Assembly: GCF_041381155.1 (NCBI RefSeq)
Contig: NC_091134.1
Coordinates: 42,801,338-42,865,337, forward strand
DNA: 64,000 bases
Reading direction: 5' to 3'
Source: Argopecten irradians
Taxonomy: Eukaryota > Mollusca > Bivalvia > Pectinida > Pectinidae
Numbering within the stretch: the first letter of the stretch is position 1; each line of letters opens with the position of its first letter. Positions 23,941 to 35,585 of the stretch are shown here, in pieces. Under the pieces are notes generated by a model. It had not been told where the DNA came from, searched no databases, and saw only the letters and a list, made by a program, of their open reading frames with translations. Both the position numbers and the translations under genes were made by a program.

Positions 23941-24329
23941 CAATTTATATGTATATGTATGGAGATCAGGATTTTCGATCAATCATGATTAGAGCGTCTG
24001 TAACTATAATTAGCTTCCTACATGTATCTATACACAAGTCAAAACTAGCTCAATGTTACGCACATTCCTAACACACCTAACGATTTTTCCCCTCGAAATT
24101 TCCCTCTAAATAGCAGAAAGATGTTCAAATGTACGTTGACTAGAGGAGGTCTCGTCATGATTTTGACATTTTCAGTCAGTAGCATTTCTGGTAAAATTGA
24201 AGACTAACAAATGAAATCTGAAGGAGACCTTTTAAATGATTTCTGAGATAAAATGGTAATAAACTTCAATTGGCAAAACTTAAGATGGCCGCTTAACGTT
24301 CGTGTTTTTTTATCAGTACTAAAGCAACA

Positions 24330-25094
24330 GATTCAAGAAGGATCTCGGCGCCCACCAATGAATGATCTACAGTATGTCTGACGATGTAAAAAGGGCTCTT
24401 TTCTCTGCTTTACTCATCTGTTCCCTTTCCATTTCAAATATTGAATGCACATGGGGAAACTCCACATTACGTTGCCCACATTAAGTTGTTAGGCAGGATC
24501 AGTCACTTCAGTTATCAAATTGAATATGGTTACTGCCTGCCATATTGTGTTTTGATTTGTTCCAAAATGGATATGCAGACCATGAAGACCCTACTTTAAT
24601 TTGAGGAAGTCAGACTTCTTCAGTACTTACTGAGAAAGTGACAAAATCAAACCTATTTTAAAAACCCAAGATGTCTATGCTACCTTCTGGCTATCTTGAT
24701 GTGCGATTGTTTCAAAATTGCAACATACTAACAACACAAGGACCTGGCACAATTTTTTTAACTAACAGTATACATCTATATATTATAGTATCAAGATACT
24801 ATAATATACATATGTATACTGTTGGTTAAAATATTCGTACCATGTCCCTGTGCACCACCAGGGTTCAAAAGGAACCAATATATTAGATTTGAGGTAGACC
24901 CCTTCAATACTTTCTGAGAATGAGCACTAACAAACATATTGTTAACGGATCTGCCCTAAATGCAATATGAAAAAGAGACAGATCCCGTCATTTACTTTCG
25001 GAGAAATGGCGTAACAAGAATTGTTTATGGACGGACAGTCCAAGGACGAAAGGCGATTTATATATCTGATCATCTGATGATGGTGGGCTAATAA
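24330..25094 (-). mobile_element. Helentron-like repeat, family B, reverse orientation, old copy
   Basis: Read on the minus strand it starts AGCCCACCATCATCAGATG at about 25093 and ends GATCATTCATTGGTGGGCGC at about 24340, the same 5' and 3' motifs as the element at 47480-49323. Between them are several TTTCTGAGAA motifs, complements of the TTTCTCAGAAAGT that starts each unit of the other copy. It is diverged. A hairpin lies inside at 24763-24830. Confidence 0.6.
24763..24830. repeat. Strong hairpin with about 33-base arms
   Basis: TTAACTAACAGTATACATC continues through TATTATAGTATC, then a four-base loop and the complementary arm ending CAGTTTAACC-like sequence (GTATACTGTTGGTTAAA). Weaker inverted similarity extends outward (GACCTGGCAC and complement of ACATGGTAC). 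It could be a small foldback element or a hairpin RNA. Confidence 0.65.
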
Positions 25095-25963
25095 AATGCA
25101 TGTACATAATTTAGAGGGATTCTTGCAATGCTTTCTGAGAAACAGATAACAAGAAAGGATTATGAACTGATGGAGGTTTGAAAGTAAAACTGGGTAGATG
25201 GACAGACAAGTGGACCATTCTGATCTATCCAAGTTAATTCCCTTTATTTCACCCAATCAGTACTGGCAGTGAAACAAAGGGAAGTAACTGTGATAGATCA
25301 CAATGTTTAATAGTCACATTTGGTGTGGGACTTAGATTTTACACTGTACTAAAATTTTTATTCCCAGTTCCTAGAATCTGTAAATGTATCCCTTATTACA
25401 CCTTTGCTAACCAAGACTTAAGATTCAGTACCTTCCTCTAGAAGAGCATCGCATTGAAACACTTGACAAGCAAAGATGGCCTTATCACTAATATATATAC
25501 ATTAACAAACATCCATTATTACTAGTTTATATAGACTTAACTCACTTATTTAGCTTAAAACCTTTAATGATTATCTAACATGTATCTGTTTTCAAAACTC
25601 ACATTTCTTCTAATCAATTTACAAAAGATGGTAACTACAATGATTATCAGGTTACAACATACCCATTTAGTAGTTGCTTATAAATTGTTACTATTTCAGA
25701 AATGTACAAACCAATGCTTAAAGTTACTCATTTATTACTTAGAAATTAAGAATCATAATTTAAAGTGTTATACATGTCATTGTTAGATATTTCTAAAATC
25801 AGTAGCTACACATAGCAATACAATACCTGGTAAATGTAGAATTTCAGACTGTAAGCTAGGGCTCAAACAGAAAGAAAACATCTGGTTGATGAAGTATCAT
25901 TTTGAATGACTTGTATAAAACCTATATAATGATTGTTAACTACATGTATATACTCATACACAT
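25095..25963. other. Intergenic repeat-derived and AT-rich DNA
   Basis: The first part still contains TTTCTGAGAAACAGATAACAA, reminiscent of family B, suggesting that related repeat DNA continues. The rest shows nothing recognisable. Confidence 0.3.
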
Positions 25964-26168
25964 GTAACGTATTCGACCCAATAAGCGCCCAGGGCGTTTA
26001 AAAAATTGAAAAAAAGGAAAAGGTGCTAATAAGACGAAATTATTGCATATATAGAAAGTTCTGTGTAGTTTTGGTCTTTATTCATGTGTAGACAATTGAA
26101 ATCAAGGCCTCAGAAAGGGGGAGGGGCGCTTATAGGGACATGGGAGCTTTTTGGGTCGAATACAGTAG
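25964..26168. mobile_element. Small MITE with GTATTCGACCCAA ends
   Basis: A perfect 13-base terminal inverted repeat, GTATTCGACCCAA at 25969-25981 and its complement at 26151-26163, with inner similarity around AGCGCCC and GGGCGCTTAT. TA lies just outside each end. The element starts 18 bases beyond the stop codon of the Kelch gene (transcribed leftward) and holds a TTTATT, i.e. a minus-strand AATAAA, at 26077-26082. Confidence 0.7.
26077..26082 (-). terminator. Candidate polyadenylation signal for the Kelch gene
   Basis: TTTATT on the plus strand is AATAAA on the minus strand, about 105 bases past the stop codon of the Kelch gene. It is inside the small MITE, so the transposon may supply the 3' end. 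Other TTTATT motifs further on could serve instead. Confidence 0.4.
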
Positions 26169-26185
26169 TTCTACTATATAGTTCT

Positions 26186-28015
26186 TCATATATTCATACT
26201 TTCTTCCGTCAGAACCAAATAGTGTACATCTACAAATTTTGTGTCAGGTGTAAATACCCTTAAATCTCTCCCTGTTTCTTGTTTGGACTTCAGATCAAAG
26301 TTTGTAATACAACCAATATGCATTTGACTTTGTGTTCTAGCTATCAGTAGACTGGAATCTTGTTTCACCATCCCTAAGCTGTGTCTACTTGGGTCCCTTG
26401 TATCCATCAGTATAGGAATAGCACCAACAACTTCAATATTTGTTGTTGAATCCGGGTCAAACTTGAGGACATGTAATGAGGAGGCATCGTCTTTACAGGT
26501 AATGTATATGGAACCGTCAGTCTGACAACTACAGGCACATCCCAAAGATATCACACCCCTGATGAGACTGGAGTGACATATAACTGAACAGGACTGAGTT
26601 GTTGTATTAATACACTGCACAATGTCGTCCCCAATTCTTGGTCCACAAGCGCGAGATCCAGACGACATGCCTCCAAAAATATAAATCTTATCACCCAGGC
26701 ATCCCTTAACAAATTTCGTAACGGGTGTCTGGAGGTGACAGACTGAATTTGAGTCCCATTGATTATTTGTGACATTATACATATCCACACTAGACAGCAA
26801 TGACCCCTCCTCATCCTCACCCCCAAATAGATACACACGGTCTCCAACAGCAACAATTTGAGCCCCGACCCTACAGACCCCAATAGGACCTGGGTGAAGA
26901 CACTGCCACTTGTCTGTTAAGGCTGAGTAGTAAAAGAAGGCATTGGCTTGTTGTCGGTACCCATACAGGTATACATAGCTCTCGGCATAAGTACAGGTAG
27001 CATAGTACCCTGGTCTGAAACTGTATGGGAGCACTGTCAACATTCCATCAAACTCATACATCCAATTGGAAGAATGACGGATAAATGTGATGGAAGGGTA
27101 ACATATATCCTCATTTGATGGATCATGGGTTTCTTTTTCTTCATTAATGAGGATAAGAGCCTTCTCCTTACCCATATTTGGCCTGTATTGACTCTGTGCT
27201 GTAGTGAAACGCATCTGTCCACCATAGTCCTCCTGGTACTGTTCTGCCATACTTAAATGATCTAGTACAGACTTTTCTACATCCTCTCTGAGGATACCCT
27301 TCAGCTTCTGAAGGCTATTCCTCTGGCAAAGAGGTAGATGTATCACCTGTACCAGCTTAGGGAGGTCCAATTTCCTTGCTTCTTCATCATGGCTTAGCCA
27401 TTTGAGGACTGAATGGAGCACAGTATCTTCATTCTTCACCTTTAATTTTTTACTACTCAGTATAGAAAAAAGGTTTTCAGAAGTGATGTTCTCTTCAAAT
27501 CCCTGTGTCGTGTAAACCTGTTCAAAGTTGGTTAACATGAAGTCATTCAAAGGATCTTTTAAGAAAGCACAATCATGATGGCTGTCTGCCAAGCACCACA
27601 AATCCCAGAAATTGTCCATGTGTACATATTTGTGAATGGTTATGTGTTGAGACACCCAGGTGAGGAAGCCATCCATTTGGAGGAAAGTTGCTGTCCATAG
27701 TACTTTGACAATATTATGTTGGCTCAGGTCAATTGTACCAGTGTACATGTACTGTATCAGTAATCTTAAAGGGCTTGCTTCCACCATCCCCAACTCTATT
27801 AACTTTTCCCGACACTCTTGCATTCCAGATTGGAACATGCATCCAAAGTACAATGAAAACACACACAAAATGTTTTTATGACATTCAAATTTCTCATTTT
27901 CCGCTTTTAAAATCACATCTGAACAAAGTTTCTCTTGGAACAATCTTTTAAGCCCATTTTGTATTTGGAAGTGCCAATGTCCAGTAACATTATTATCTAC
28001 ATCAAGTTCCATCAT
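26186..28015 (-). CDS. BTB-BACK-Kelch protein (kelch-like family), 609 aa
   Basis: Likely substrate adaptor of a Cullin-3 ubiquitin ligase, by family. BTB at about residues 20-125 (LFQEKLCSDVILKAENEKF, HKNIL, YFGCMFQSGM, YMYTGTIDLS). BACK at about 135-245 (LADSHHDCAFLKDPLNDFML, LKVKNEDTVLHSVLKWLSHD, LPKLVQVIHLPLCQ). Then Kelch-type repeats from about 325 on, with RVYLFGGEDEEGSLLSSVDM and KIYIFGGMSSGSRACG the clearest; others are degenerate. The length is normal for the family. The whole frame is one exon. A splice acceptor (GTTTCAG on the minus strand, exon start at 28045) shows that at least one 5' untranslated exon lies upstream. That exon begins with a two-codon upstream frame (ATG GAC TGA). 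The two adjacent ATGs at the start encode MM; either could be used. I cannot assign it to a specific vertebrate KLHL member. Confidence 0.93.
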   Translation of the reverse strand: MMELDVDNNVTGHWHFQIQNGLKRLFQEKLCSDVILKAENEKFECHKNILCVFSLYFGCMFQSGMQECREKLIELGMVEASPLRLLIQYMYTGTIDLSQHNIVKVLWTATFLQMDGFLTWVSQHITIHKYVHMDNFWDLWCLADSHHDCAFLKDPLNDFMLTNFEQVYTTQGFEENITSENLFSILSSKKLKVKNEDTVLHSVLKWLSHDEEARKLDLPKLVQVIHLPLCQRNSLQKLKGILREDVEKSVLDHLSMAEQYQEDYGGQMRFTTAQSQYRPNMGKEKALILINEEKETHDPSNEDICYPSITFIRHSSNWMYEFDGMLTVLPYSFRPGYYATCTYAESYVYLYGYRQQANAFFYYSALTDKWQCLHPGPIGVCRVGAQIVAVGDRVYLFGGEDEEGSLLSSVDMYNVTNNQWDSNSVCHLQTPVTKFVKGCLGDKIYIFGGMSSGSRACGPRIGDDIVQCINTTTQSCSVICHSSLIRGVISLGCACSCQTDGSIYITCKDDASSLHVLKFDPDSTTNIEVVGAIPILMDTRDPSRHSLGMVKQDSSLLIARTQSQMHIGCITNFDLKSKQETGRDLRVFTPDTKFVDVHYLVLTEESMNI

Positions 28016-28045
28016 GCTCTCAATAGTAGGTCAATGTCAGTCCAT

Positions 28046-28394
28046 CTGAAACAGATGTATACCCAATGTTATAACATGATATCATCAGCAAATTCATAAA
28101 GTACCTTACTATAAATTGTCCTAACTAAATAAGCACCAATATTATTTTTAAATCATTGAGGTCAGCAATGACAATTTGCAAGCAACTCAGTAGATTTGGT
28201 AAAAATATATAAGGATGGGTTTTGTACTGATTGCTACATCATTAATCTGCACAAGAAAATCATGTTACATTCACATATATATTACAAAGCCGACTGTCCT
28301 GTCAAATTCTGCTTCATAATTCATCCTTCCTTTCTTTAAGTCTTCACCCCTGAAAAGATAACAATCAGTGAACAACTCACAAGATAGCATACCC
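28046..28394 (-). other. 5' intron of the Kelch gene
   Basis: Sequence upstream of the Kelch coding exon's acceptor. No further coding segment was found; the untranslated first exon and promoter are not located. Confidence 0.4.
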
Positions 28395-28560
28395 TCTTGC
28401 CCAATTCTTGAAACAGTGGTTGGCAAGCTCGCCAAACTTGTAACATGGGAGGAGAAAATGTAGCCACCAGAACAGGGTTAAAACCCAGTACCTCATGAAC
28501 ACCAATCAGATGCTCTACCGATTAAACTACCTGTTTGTCGCCGATAGGATCAATATTTTC
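28395..28560 (-). mobile_element. tRNA-derived SINE fragment, minus strand
   Basis: On the minus strand, TTTAATCGGTAGAGCATCTG resembles an A box region and TACTGGGTTTTAACCCTG a B box region of a tRNA-derived promoter. The remainder does not fold into a full tRNA, so this is called a SINE piece and not a tRNA gene. Confidence 0.4.
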
Positions 28561-31090
28561 CTATTCTGCTACATTTTAAAGTGTACACGGAACGGAAAAT
28601 TATATTTTGATATGTTATTCTCTTTGATCTCCTGACAAGAATGTTGAAAACCGCATCAAAATCGGCCGCTTCAGTACCGAGATACCGCCCTCAAAAGTAC
28701 TCGATTTTTACCTGTATATTGACTGCTAATTAGGGAATTGGCCGCTCACGCTGATTTGGTGAATAACTGGATGTGACGTCACGAGGACAACGGCAGTGAG
28801 GTGTTAGTAGTGGGTTTATAATTTGATTTAAGAAGGACTTATATCAAGCAGTATTATTACCGACATCCAAGTGTTCACAAGCTTATAGAATTGCATTCAT
28901 GTAAAAGTGTAAAATTTTTTAATAAATTGAGTAAATATTTGTTTCATGCTTCGAAAAATAAGGAAAAATCTCCTCTCTGTGTAACTTTATAACAAATGTT
29001 GAATTAACTGTACATTTATTTAACACCTAGCTATTTAATCATTGATGAATGATTATTTATTTATTTTTTGAAGTGTACTTTTATGATGTCACATATGTGG
29101 TGACGTCGCAAATACATTAATTATTTTTTGTATCGTTCCTCCTTTATTAAGATGTTTGTTACGAACTTACATGTCAAAGGATTCTTTACATATTTATGTG
29201 TATGGGATTTCCTCCGCCATCTTGTATATTATATGTGAATTTTGATTTAATATAATTATTTATATTGTGCCTATATGCTGTATCGCATTTGGTTATAATA
29301 AAACATGAAAAAAAAATTGCACAAAGGTGGACATACATATATATATATATGTATTTCTGAAATGGGGTTACGAGAATTTTACAAATAATATATACAGTAT
29401 ACAATTATGGTGAGGATTTAATTATATACTAGGAAATATTGCAACTAAAATCAGGCTAAATGCATCAGCAGAAACATCTATGAAATATACATGTTTCTGG
29501 TAGGCATCACCGTGTGTACCTTGTGTAAAAACTTTAACCAGCGATCTTATCTTTGTTTTGACAGCTTACTAAATAATTAAACCTCGGGAATATTCAATTT
29601 TCATTATGTGGTCTAAAGGAACAAATTCGGAAAATGATGGTCTTGAAATTATCATTTTGAAACTGTTTCTGTGTAGATAAAAATTCACTAGCCCTATGGA
29701 TTTCAAGAACCAGCATAACGAAAAGAATTTGTTAAATGTATTTTATAGCTCAATGCACGTAGATACCACAGAAATAAATTGGAATAAAAACTTGAGAGTT
29801 TGATTTCATGGTATATAATTCATTTATAGCTGTAATGAGTATCTCTTCCTTTAATTGCTACATGTACTTGTATGTCGACATGTGTTCTTAAACAATCATC
29901 AACAGTACATTTATTGGTCATATAGAATATCATTATTGGTATTACATACCGATCGATATTGACCAAAATTCACAGTGAATTGGATATCCGAAATCTAGCA
30001 ACAATCAGAAATATCAAAATTCTGACATTGTGCATTATATTTGCATTGTTCTTTCCCTATATGTCATTTGAAAATAATTTTGTAGTTTTTGTTATAAAAA
30101 TACATTTACATGTAACCAGAAACATATGTACAAATATATACATAAGTGTTTCTGAAGTATATGATACACTTGTTATATGAAATGTTCGAACGGTATATTT
30201 TACTGTAAACCAAGACTTGAAAAGTGAAAACAAATATCACCACATTATATAACAATTACATGATGGTCCATCGCTAACTTACCTGTGAACTGATATTTTG
30301 ACACCTGACGTGAGCTAATCAACAAAGCGTGACAGATCACTAAACACCTTTATTACGTAATCTGGTTAGCCCACAGCTCATTAGTCTCGGTTGACCACAC
30401 GTTTTCAGTAACTGCAGTATACAGGTAAAGCAGCACGACATTGGCTATTCGGTAGTATTCTAATTTTGATACCTCATATCTGCTGTTTGGATTAGAAATA
30501 GACATCTTCAGTCTCATTTTTTGAGCCGTTTGACCTGTGCATGATTTATTTTTCAATTAAAGACACCAATGAATGAACATGAGCGAAATATTAACAAGTC
30601 GTCGGATGTACTGTATTATTTGAAAGCTGAATGTATTTCGTCAAAAATAAATGGATCAAAAATATCACTCCTGCTAAATTATAAATATTTGTGATATTAC
30701 GGTTCTCAAAACTTGGTATATAGAATCAGAAATATATGTTTCTGATAGAATTAAATCTGCCAAATCACAGTAGAATTAAATGACAAACAATTATGTACTT
30801 ATATACTGATAATTAAGTATTAAATGTGTATTAATTAAGTCACCTGATCGATTTCAGACAACGCAATTTTGGATAACATAATCAAGAACATATACGTCCT
30901 TGATATAATATTCATGCATACAACATAAGTCTATAGTTAGATATATTTTATTGTGTGTAATTATGCAGTAATCGCTCGGAGATGTTCATTTATCTACGAC
31001 AGATACATCATAATTATATGCATGGTATAAGTCCCTATTTTCAAGCATATTCCAAACTCATATCTGTGATCGAGGATAATATTAAATAGG
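28561..31090. other. Intergenic; repeat-like block then AT-rich DNA
   Basis: At about 28590-28830 there is a less AT-rich block with ACCGAGATACCGCCCTCAAA and a TGACGTCA at 28774. A 22-base match to this block occurs inverted at 31208-31229. After 28830 the sequence is AT-rich with an AT run near 29335-29350; no gene was seen. Confidence 0.35.
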
Positions 31091-31569
31091 TATTGGACAT
31101 GTACAAAGGTATTTGTGTCTTAAAAATCGATATTTACAAACAGATAGCTTGTTTTAGATGGCAGACTCCGAAAATCGCCACTCTAACTTATGCGAGTAGA
31201 GTCGATCCCGTTGTCCTCGTGACGTCACAGGTCAGGGGTCCCGAATCGGGGTCAATGGCTTCGGGCTTCAGGTGTGTTCTAAAGAAAAGTCGCATTATCT
31301 CTAATACCGTAATCACTATGAAACTCCTACTTTTTCCATTCTAAATTTTATCTAATGACGCATTTATCAAGCCTTATATACCAAACCATTCCGTGTACAC
31401 TTTAAACACCTGTAATCAGCGATTTAGTCTATTCTGTGAATACATTTTTGGTTATTCTAGTCTACATGTAGATCTATACAGCGTATGTTTGGCATCTGTA
31501 TCTAATGACTCAGTTATAGGGGGGACGGATGGATGGGGACAGAAAAATGGTCAATACATGTGTAGCATT

Positions 31570-31935
31570 TTTAATTGTAAGTGATAAGGTCACCTTTTAG
31601 TTTTGCGCTAGGGGGAATTTCCCTATAGGTCAGTCGGTAGAGCAATTGACTAGTAAGTCTACTCTCACCCTGTTACATTTGGTAACATAGACCACTCCAA
31701 ATGCAAGCAATTGGTGATAAAGAGGCTCCTTTGGAGATAGAACCAGGGTTGGTTTGATTATGTTCTGGGGCAAACACATTTCTAAGTGGGGAATAGTGTA
31801 GCACTAGCAGGTTTTAATTTTACATAGCGATACGGTCACCTTCAAGCTTCACACTAGGGGGAATTCCCCTTTAGATTAGTCGGTAGAATAGCGGACCAGT
31901 AAGCCAGGGTCATGGGTTCGAGTCCACCTTGCAGG
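31570..31935 (+). mobile_element. Two tandem tRNA-derived SINE fragments
   Basis: Two related blocks (about 31570-31660 and 31820-31935) share ACTAGGGGGAATT..CCCTWTAG, GTCGGTAGA and CAGTAAG. The second has a good B box, GGGTTCGAGTCC. They resemble a tRNA head but lack an acceptor stem and a complete cloverleaf, so they are SINE copies. Confidence 0.5.
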
Positions 31936-32008
31936 AGAGCTTCGCCCTGATACACATGTATCAGAAATATATTTGTGCTAGAGCAGGTTGTCTTTATAGA
32001 TACCGCCC

Positions 32009-32814
32009 CATCCTCGATACTCTAGGGGTTATGTTGTGACATCTGTAAGGCAGATTGTCTTTATAGATAGCCGCATCCTAGATGCTCCAGGTGTTAATTA
32101 CTATCACCAACGTACACCTCCATCCCGTGGTAAAACTAGAGGCAACATAAACATGAGTAATTTAATTTTCCACAAAGGAATTGGTACATTAGTTCAATTT
32201 GGAACCCTATTTACAGAAAGGACATTATTTCACTAGAAAATGTACAATGAAGGGCTACTAAATTAGTGAAATCATTGCAAAATAAATCTAACCACGAACG
32301 ACTTGTAGAACTAGGCCTACCGTCACTACAATGCAGACGAAAGAGAAGCCATATGGTTCAAGTCTACAGATTCTACTATCGTACAATCACTACTGTTGTC
32401 ATAAATGTATAAGTAATGATCCAGTCAAGGTTGATAGTTTGATAAATTGCGGTGTAAAAACTTATTGAGAGAAGCACTAACAGGACTCTAAAGATGTAAG
32501 CTAGTTTCGCTGCTTACCAGAAATTGCTTCTTTTAAACCTTTTAAAACTTTTAAAACAAGAAGAGGATCAAGGAAAAAAACCAAATATATATTGGCCTTA
32601 CAAGTCCACGACTTACAACGGCTGGAAAACATTGTGAACAGTGTGAATAAAAGGAATTGTATAACAGTTAGATCTCAATAGAAGTCTCTGCAGGACTGTT
32701 ATTACCATGGTCAGTTTTTTTCTCTCATGAATGACTGTCACTCCAATTTTACAATGAGATAATCCAGGGGTGTATATTACGTCGGTAAAGGTAACCCCTT
32801 GAGTATCGAGGATG
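32009..32814. mobile_element. Composite repeat with CATCCTCGATACTC ends
   Basis: The left CATCCTCGATACTCTAGGGG (32009) and a diverged duplicate at 32074 pair in inverted sense with the right end near 32790-32814 (complement reads CATCCTCGATACTCAAGGGG). The same ends bound the MITE at 12663-12915. The interior carries a LINE fragment, so the present arrangement is composite. Confidence 0.45.
32180..32500 (+). pseudogene. Non-LTR retrotransposon (LINE) reverse transcriptase C-terminal fragment
   Basis: One frame reads SSIWNPIYRKDIISLENVQ, a stop, then RATKLVKSLQNKSN, HERLVELGLPSLQCRRKRSH and MVQVYRFYYRTIT. This is the usual C-terminal region of CR1/jockey-type reverse transcriptases (family pattern: W.P....DI..LE.VQRRATKLV, ERL..LGLPSL..RR.R.D). 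It has at least one internal stop and no catalytic core, so it is a dead remnant. After about 32420 the frame is no longer followable. Confidence 0.7.
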
Positions 32815-33479
32815 TGAGGCTAGCCCTGGCCGATCGAGTCAGGAAGAGGGTTCCTATAAAGAAATGTCATTGGAATGCATGGCCTCGCTTCAAGATAACC
32901 TATCAGTGATAAAAAATAGGCCTTTTGTGCAGATAGGCCTAGCGAAAATGAAACTGCTCTGACTAAGATAAAGCTATTTAGTATTACCTTTAGTTTAACA
33001 TTTACAGTGATCATCAATGCAACATTCTAGTTTCTGTTCCATGATTGTTCACAATGGACAATGATTGATTCACGCATTTTAATCAATTTGCTGCATGGCA
33101 TGACTGCCATCAACGACTTAAATTATCAAGGTTCATTCTCTTGGTGCATTCGCTTTGTATTTGTTGTAATATTTCCATATGAAATGATAAGAAAATAATT
33201 GAACCGAAAACCACATAATTAAAACTCATCAGAATCAGTAATATTCTTGTTACATTTATTATCTCATAGGCTACAGTAAGCTTCATCTTAATATTGTTGT
33301 CTAGCTTGCCTTCAGTGCTCAAATCGAACGCGTACTATAAATGCAGACGGCATTTAGTTTCGTATATAATTATCAATGTATATATTAAGGGGAAAAAAGA
33401 TGTGTAGCATTTGGTAAAGCATATAGATTTATCATTCAAAGTATTATGACAAACAGTAATTGTTATTTAATATAAAATT
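32815..33479. other. Intergenic, nothing recognised
   Basis: AT-rich DNA; small open frames on the minus strand have no supporting splice or polyadenylation signals. Confidence 0.3.
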
Positions 33480-33654
33480 ATATAGAACAATATAGTGACG
33501 TCAAAATACGTAACTATCGCGGGAAAAATATCGTGCGAAATCGCCATGTTTCTGGTTATCACGGGCCCCGACTGATCGTTGGTCCGGGAAATAAGTTTTA
33601 TCGGCGACTGAATGGTGTCATTTCAATAAATGACCTTAACAGCATTACAATCAG
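33480..33654 (+). promoter_or_regulatory. Candidate promoter and untranslated first exon of the USP gene
   Basis: A CRE-type palindrome TGACGTCA (33496-33503) and an E2F-like TCGCGGGAAAA (33517-33527) sit in a locally GC-richer block. About 130 bases later comes a good splice donor, CAG followed by GTAGGC (junction 33654/33655). The next acceptor is 35561, just before the USP start codon. These features together suggest the transcription start and exon 1; no direct proof is available from sequence alone. Confidence 0.4.
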
Positions 33655-35080
33655 GTAGGCTGGGTCCTATGGTTTTAGTTTGAACCGTGCCTCAACAATT
33701 TTTAAGACAATATTCAGACACAGGCATAGGACACAGAATCAAACTCGAGGGATGAGTTTATCGCTTTAGTTTTGGTCTAAATGAAAATTAACGGAATAGC
33801 GAAAACGAGTTAATCTTATTATATAACGTAATATACATATGAAGGTTCATAAAAATATACGTTTAAAGATGCGTTGCTTATGGGTATTTTCCGTTTGTTG
33901 AACTTTGTTTTGTGTTTAGGTCGTTCTACCTGACTGAACACTCCTGTCCTGATTGGACTGAGGTCATGGTCCGATCACACTGACTATCGTTTTAATTAGT
34001 GCTGTATGGCTAAAACTGCTACTACCCAAAACTTATTCGGAGCTACCAGACACATATAATATGTGTATATGTTCCTGGATCTACTAAATTGACCTGCATC
34101 TTGGCACAAATCCGCTAAAACACGTACACCTCATCCCAATTTGGACAATTCCTACTCTAACAACATTAATGTGTATTTACTGCGACGAGACACTTTTGAA
34201 ATATTACGAAATATTACACTGATGACTACATAAAAAAATGCAAATTGGAAAGCCATCGACCTTGCAATCCTCGGAAGTAGACAAGCATACTACCTGGTTA
34301 TTACATAATTATATATCCATTAAAAAATGCCTACATGCATCTACAGTTACTTACATTTTAATTGCCCAAATTTTGGGCATATCTATCCCATCCATCCTTT
34401 TATTAATGAGCTTAATACTCGTACAATAGACCTATACAAGTTCATACAAATTACTTCAAAGATATACTTTTATCACATAATCTGTCTGATATCCTGTGAT
34501 TTCGCCTTTGTAATATTTTTGCGTATGTCACAAGTGTAATATGTAACCTGGAGCGATTTTCATTGGCTAGAAATTTAAATTATTTTGATGTCAGACACAG
34601 AAAAAATAAAATGATGTCAGGATTACGAGAACAGCGAAACAAAATGGCATCCTCTGTTGGATTTTCTCAATACATTTTGGCATTAAATATTTTGTATTAT
34701 AGGTTTTTGTAGTTATGTGATAAAAAGTATCTTAAATTTGTGTTAATTTCATATGAAATTTTGTGAAATGAACACTGTAAGATCGTATATGTATTGACAA
34801 CTGAACATAAACACCCATATATATATTTGATATGACTTCTGTTTTCCCATTGAATAAAGCTGAAGCCATTTCATAAATTTCATTTATTTTGACACACATG
34901 TAATTTAATGTATCTGCATTGTTGTTGGATGATTCCAATTAATGAATGGCCATATATTTCTGTGCATGAGAAACAACCTTTTTTACAAAGTTTTACTACG
35001 AAACGACGGAAAATGTTCCGTATAACAATATATATATTATTAATCTAATAATAGAAACTATTAACAATATTAACTATAAT
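33655..35080 (+). other. Probable 5' intron of the USP gene
   Basis: If the exon ending at 33654 is real, this is the first part of its intron. It is AT-rich and I see no coding or repeat features worth naming. Confidence 0.3.
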
Positions 35081-35320
35081 TGGTGCCATGGGGACCGAGT
35101 GGTTAAGATGTCTCGACATATTACCACAACCAGTGACAAGCCCTCCACCTCTCGGTCTCGAGTTCAAATTCCATATGGGGCAGTTCCCAGCTGGTACTGA
35201 CCACTGGTCAATGGTTTTTCTCCTGGTACTCCGGCTTTCCTCCACCATCAAACCTGGCATGACCTTGCATGACCCTGGCTGTTAATAGGACGTAAAACTA
35301 ACAAAACCCAAACCTATTAA
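35081..35320 (+). mobile_element. tRNA-derived SINE, near full length
   Basis: The head GGACCGAGTGGTTAAGATGT fits an A box and CTCGAGTTCAAATTCC a B box. The body follows the SINE type common in bivalve molluscs: GGGGCAGTTCCCAGCTGGTA, CTCCGGCTTTCCTCCACC, CCTGGCTGTTAATAGGACGT, then a short A-rich tail. A second copy at 44757-45420 is interrupted. Confidence 0.75.
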
Positions 35321-35585
35321 CAATTTATAGATATTCAGGAAATATGTTTTATAGAATAATATATATAGAATTATCCGTAATCTTTTAAAAACAAAATTAA
35401 TGTGAAACGTAAAATTGGCTGAGACATATGTAACTATCACCCTCTTATGTCAGTTTGAACATGGTAATGGACGAAGACTTCCTTTATGTACATTATTTTG
35501 GAAGATCATGATTATTTATAATATGTCTTATGAATTTTGCAATTTTCTTTTGTCATTGCAGGTTTTATTTGACCCAACAGACTAA

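Noticed and set aside
31620-31935. Possible tRNA genes
   Set aside because: Two partial tRNA-like heads without acceptor stems; better explained as SINE copies.
35081-35170. Possible tRNA gene
   Set aside because: It has A and B boxes but no complete cloverleaf, and continues into a known SINE-type body.
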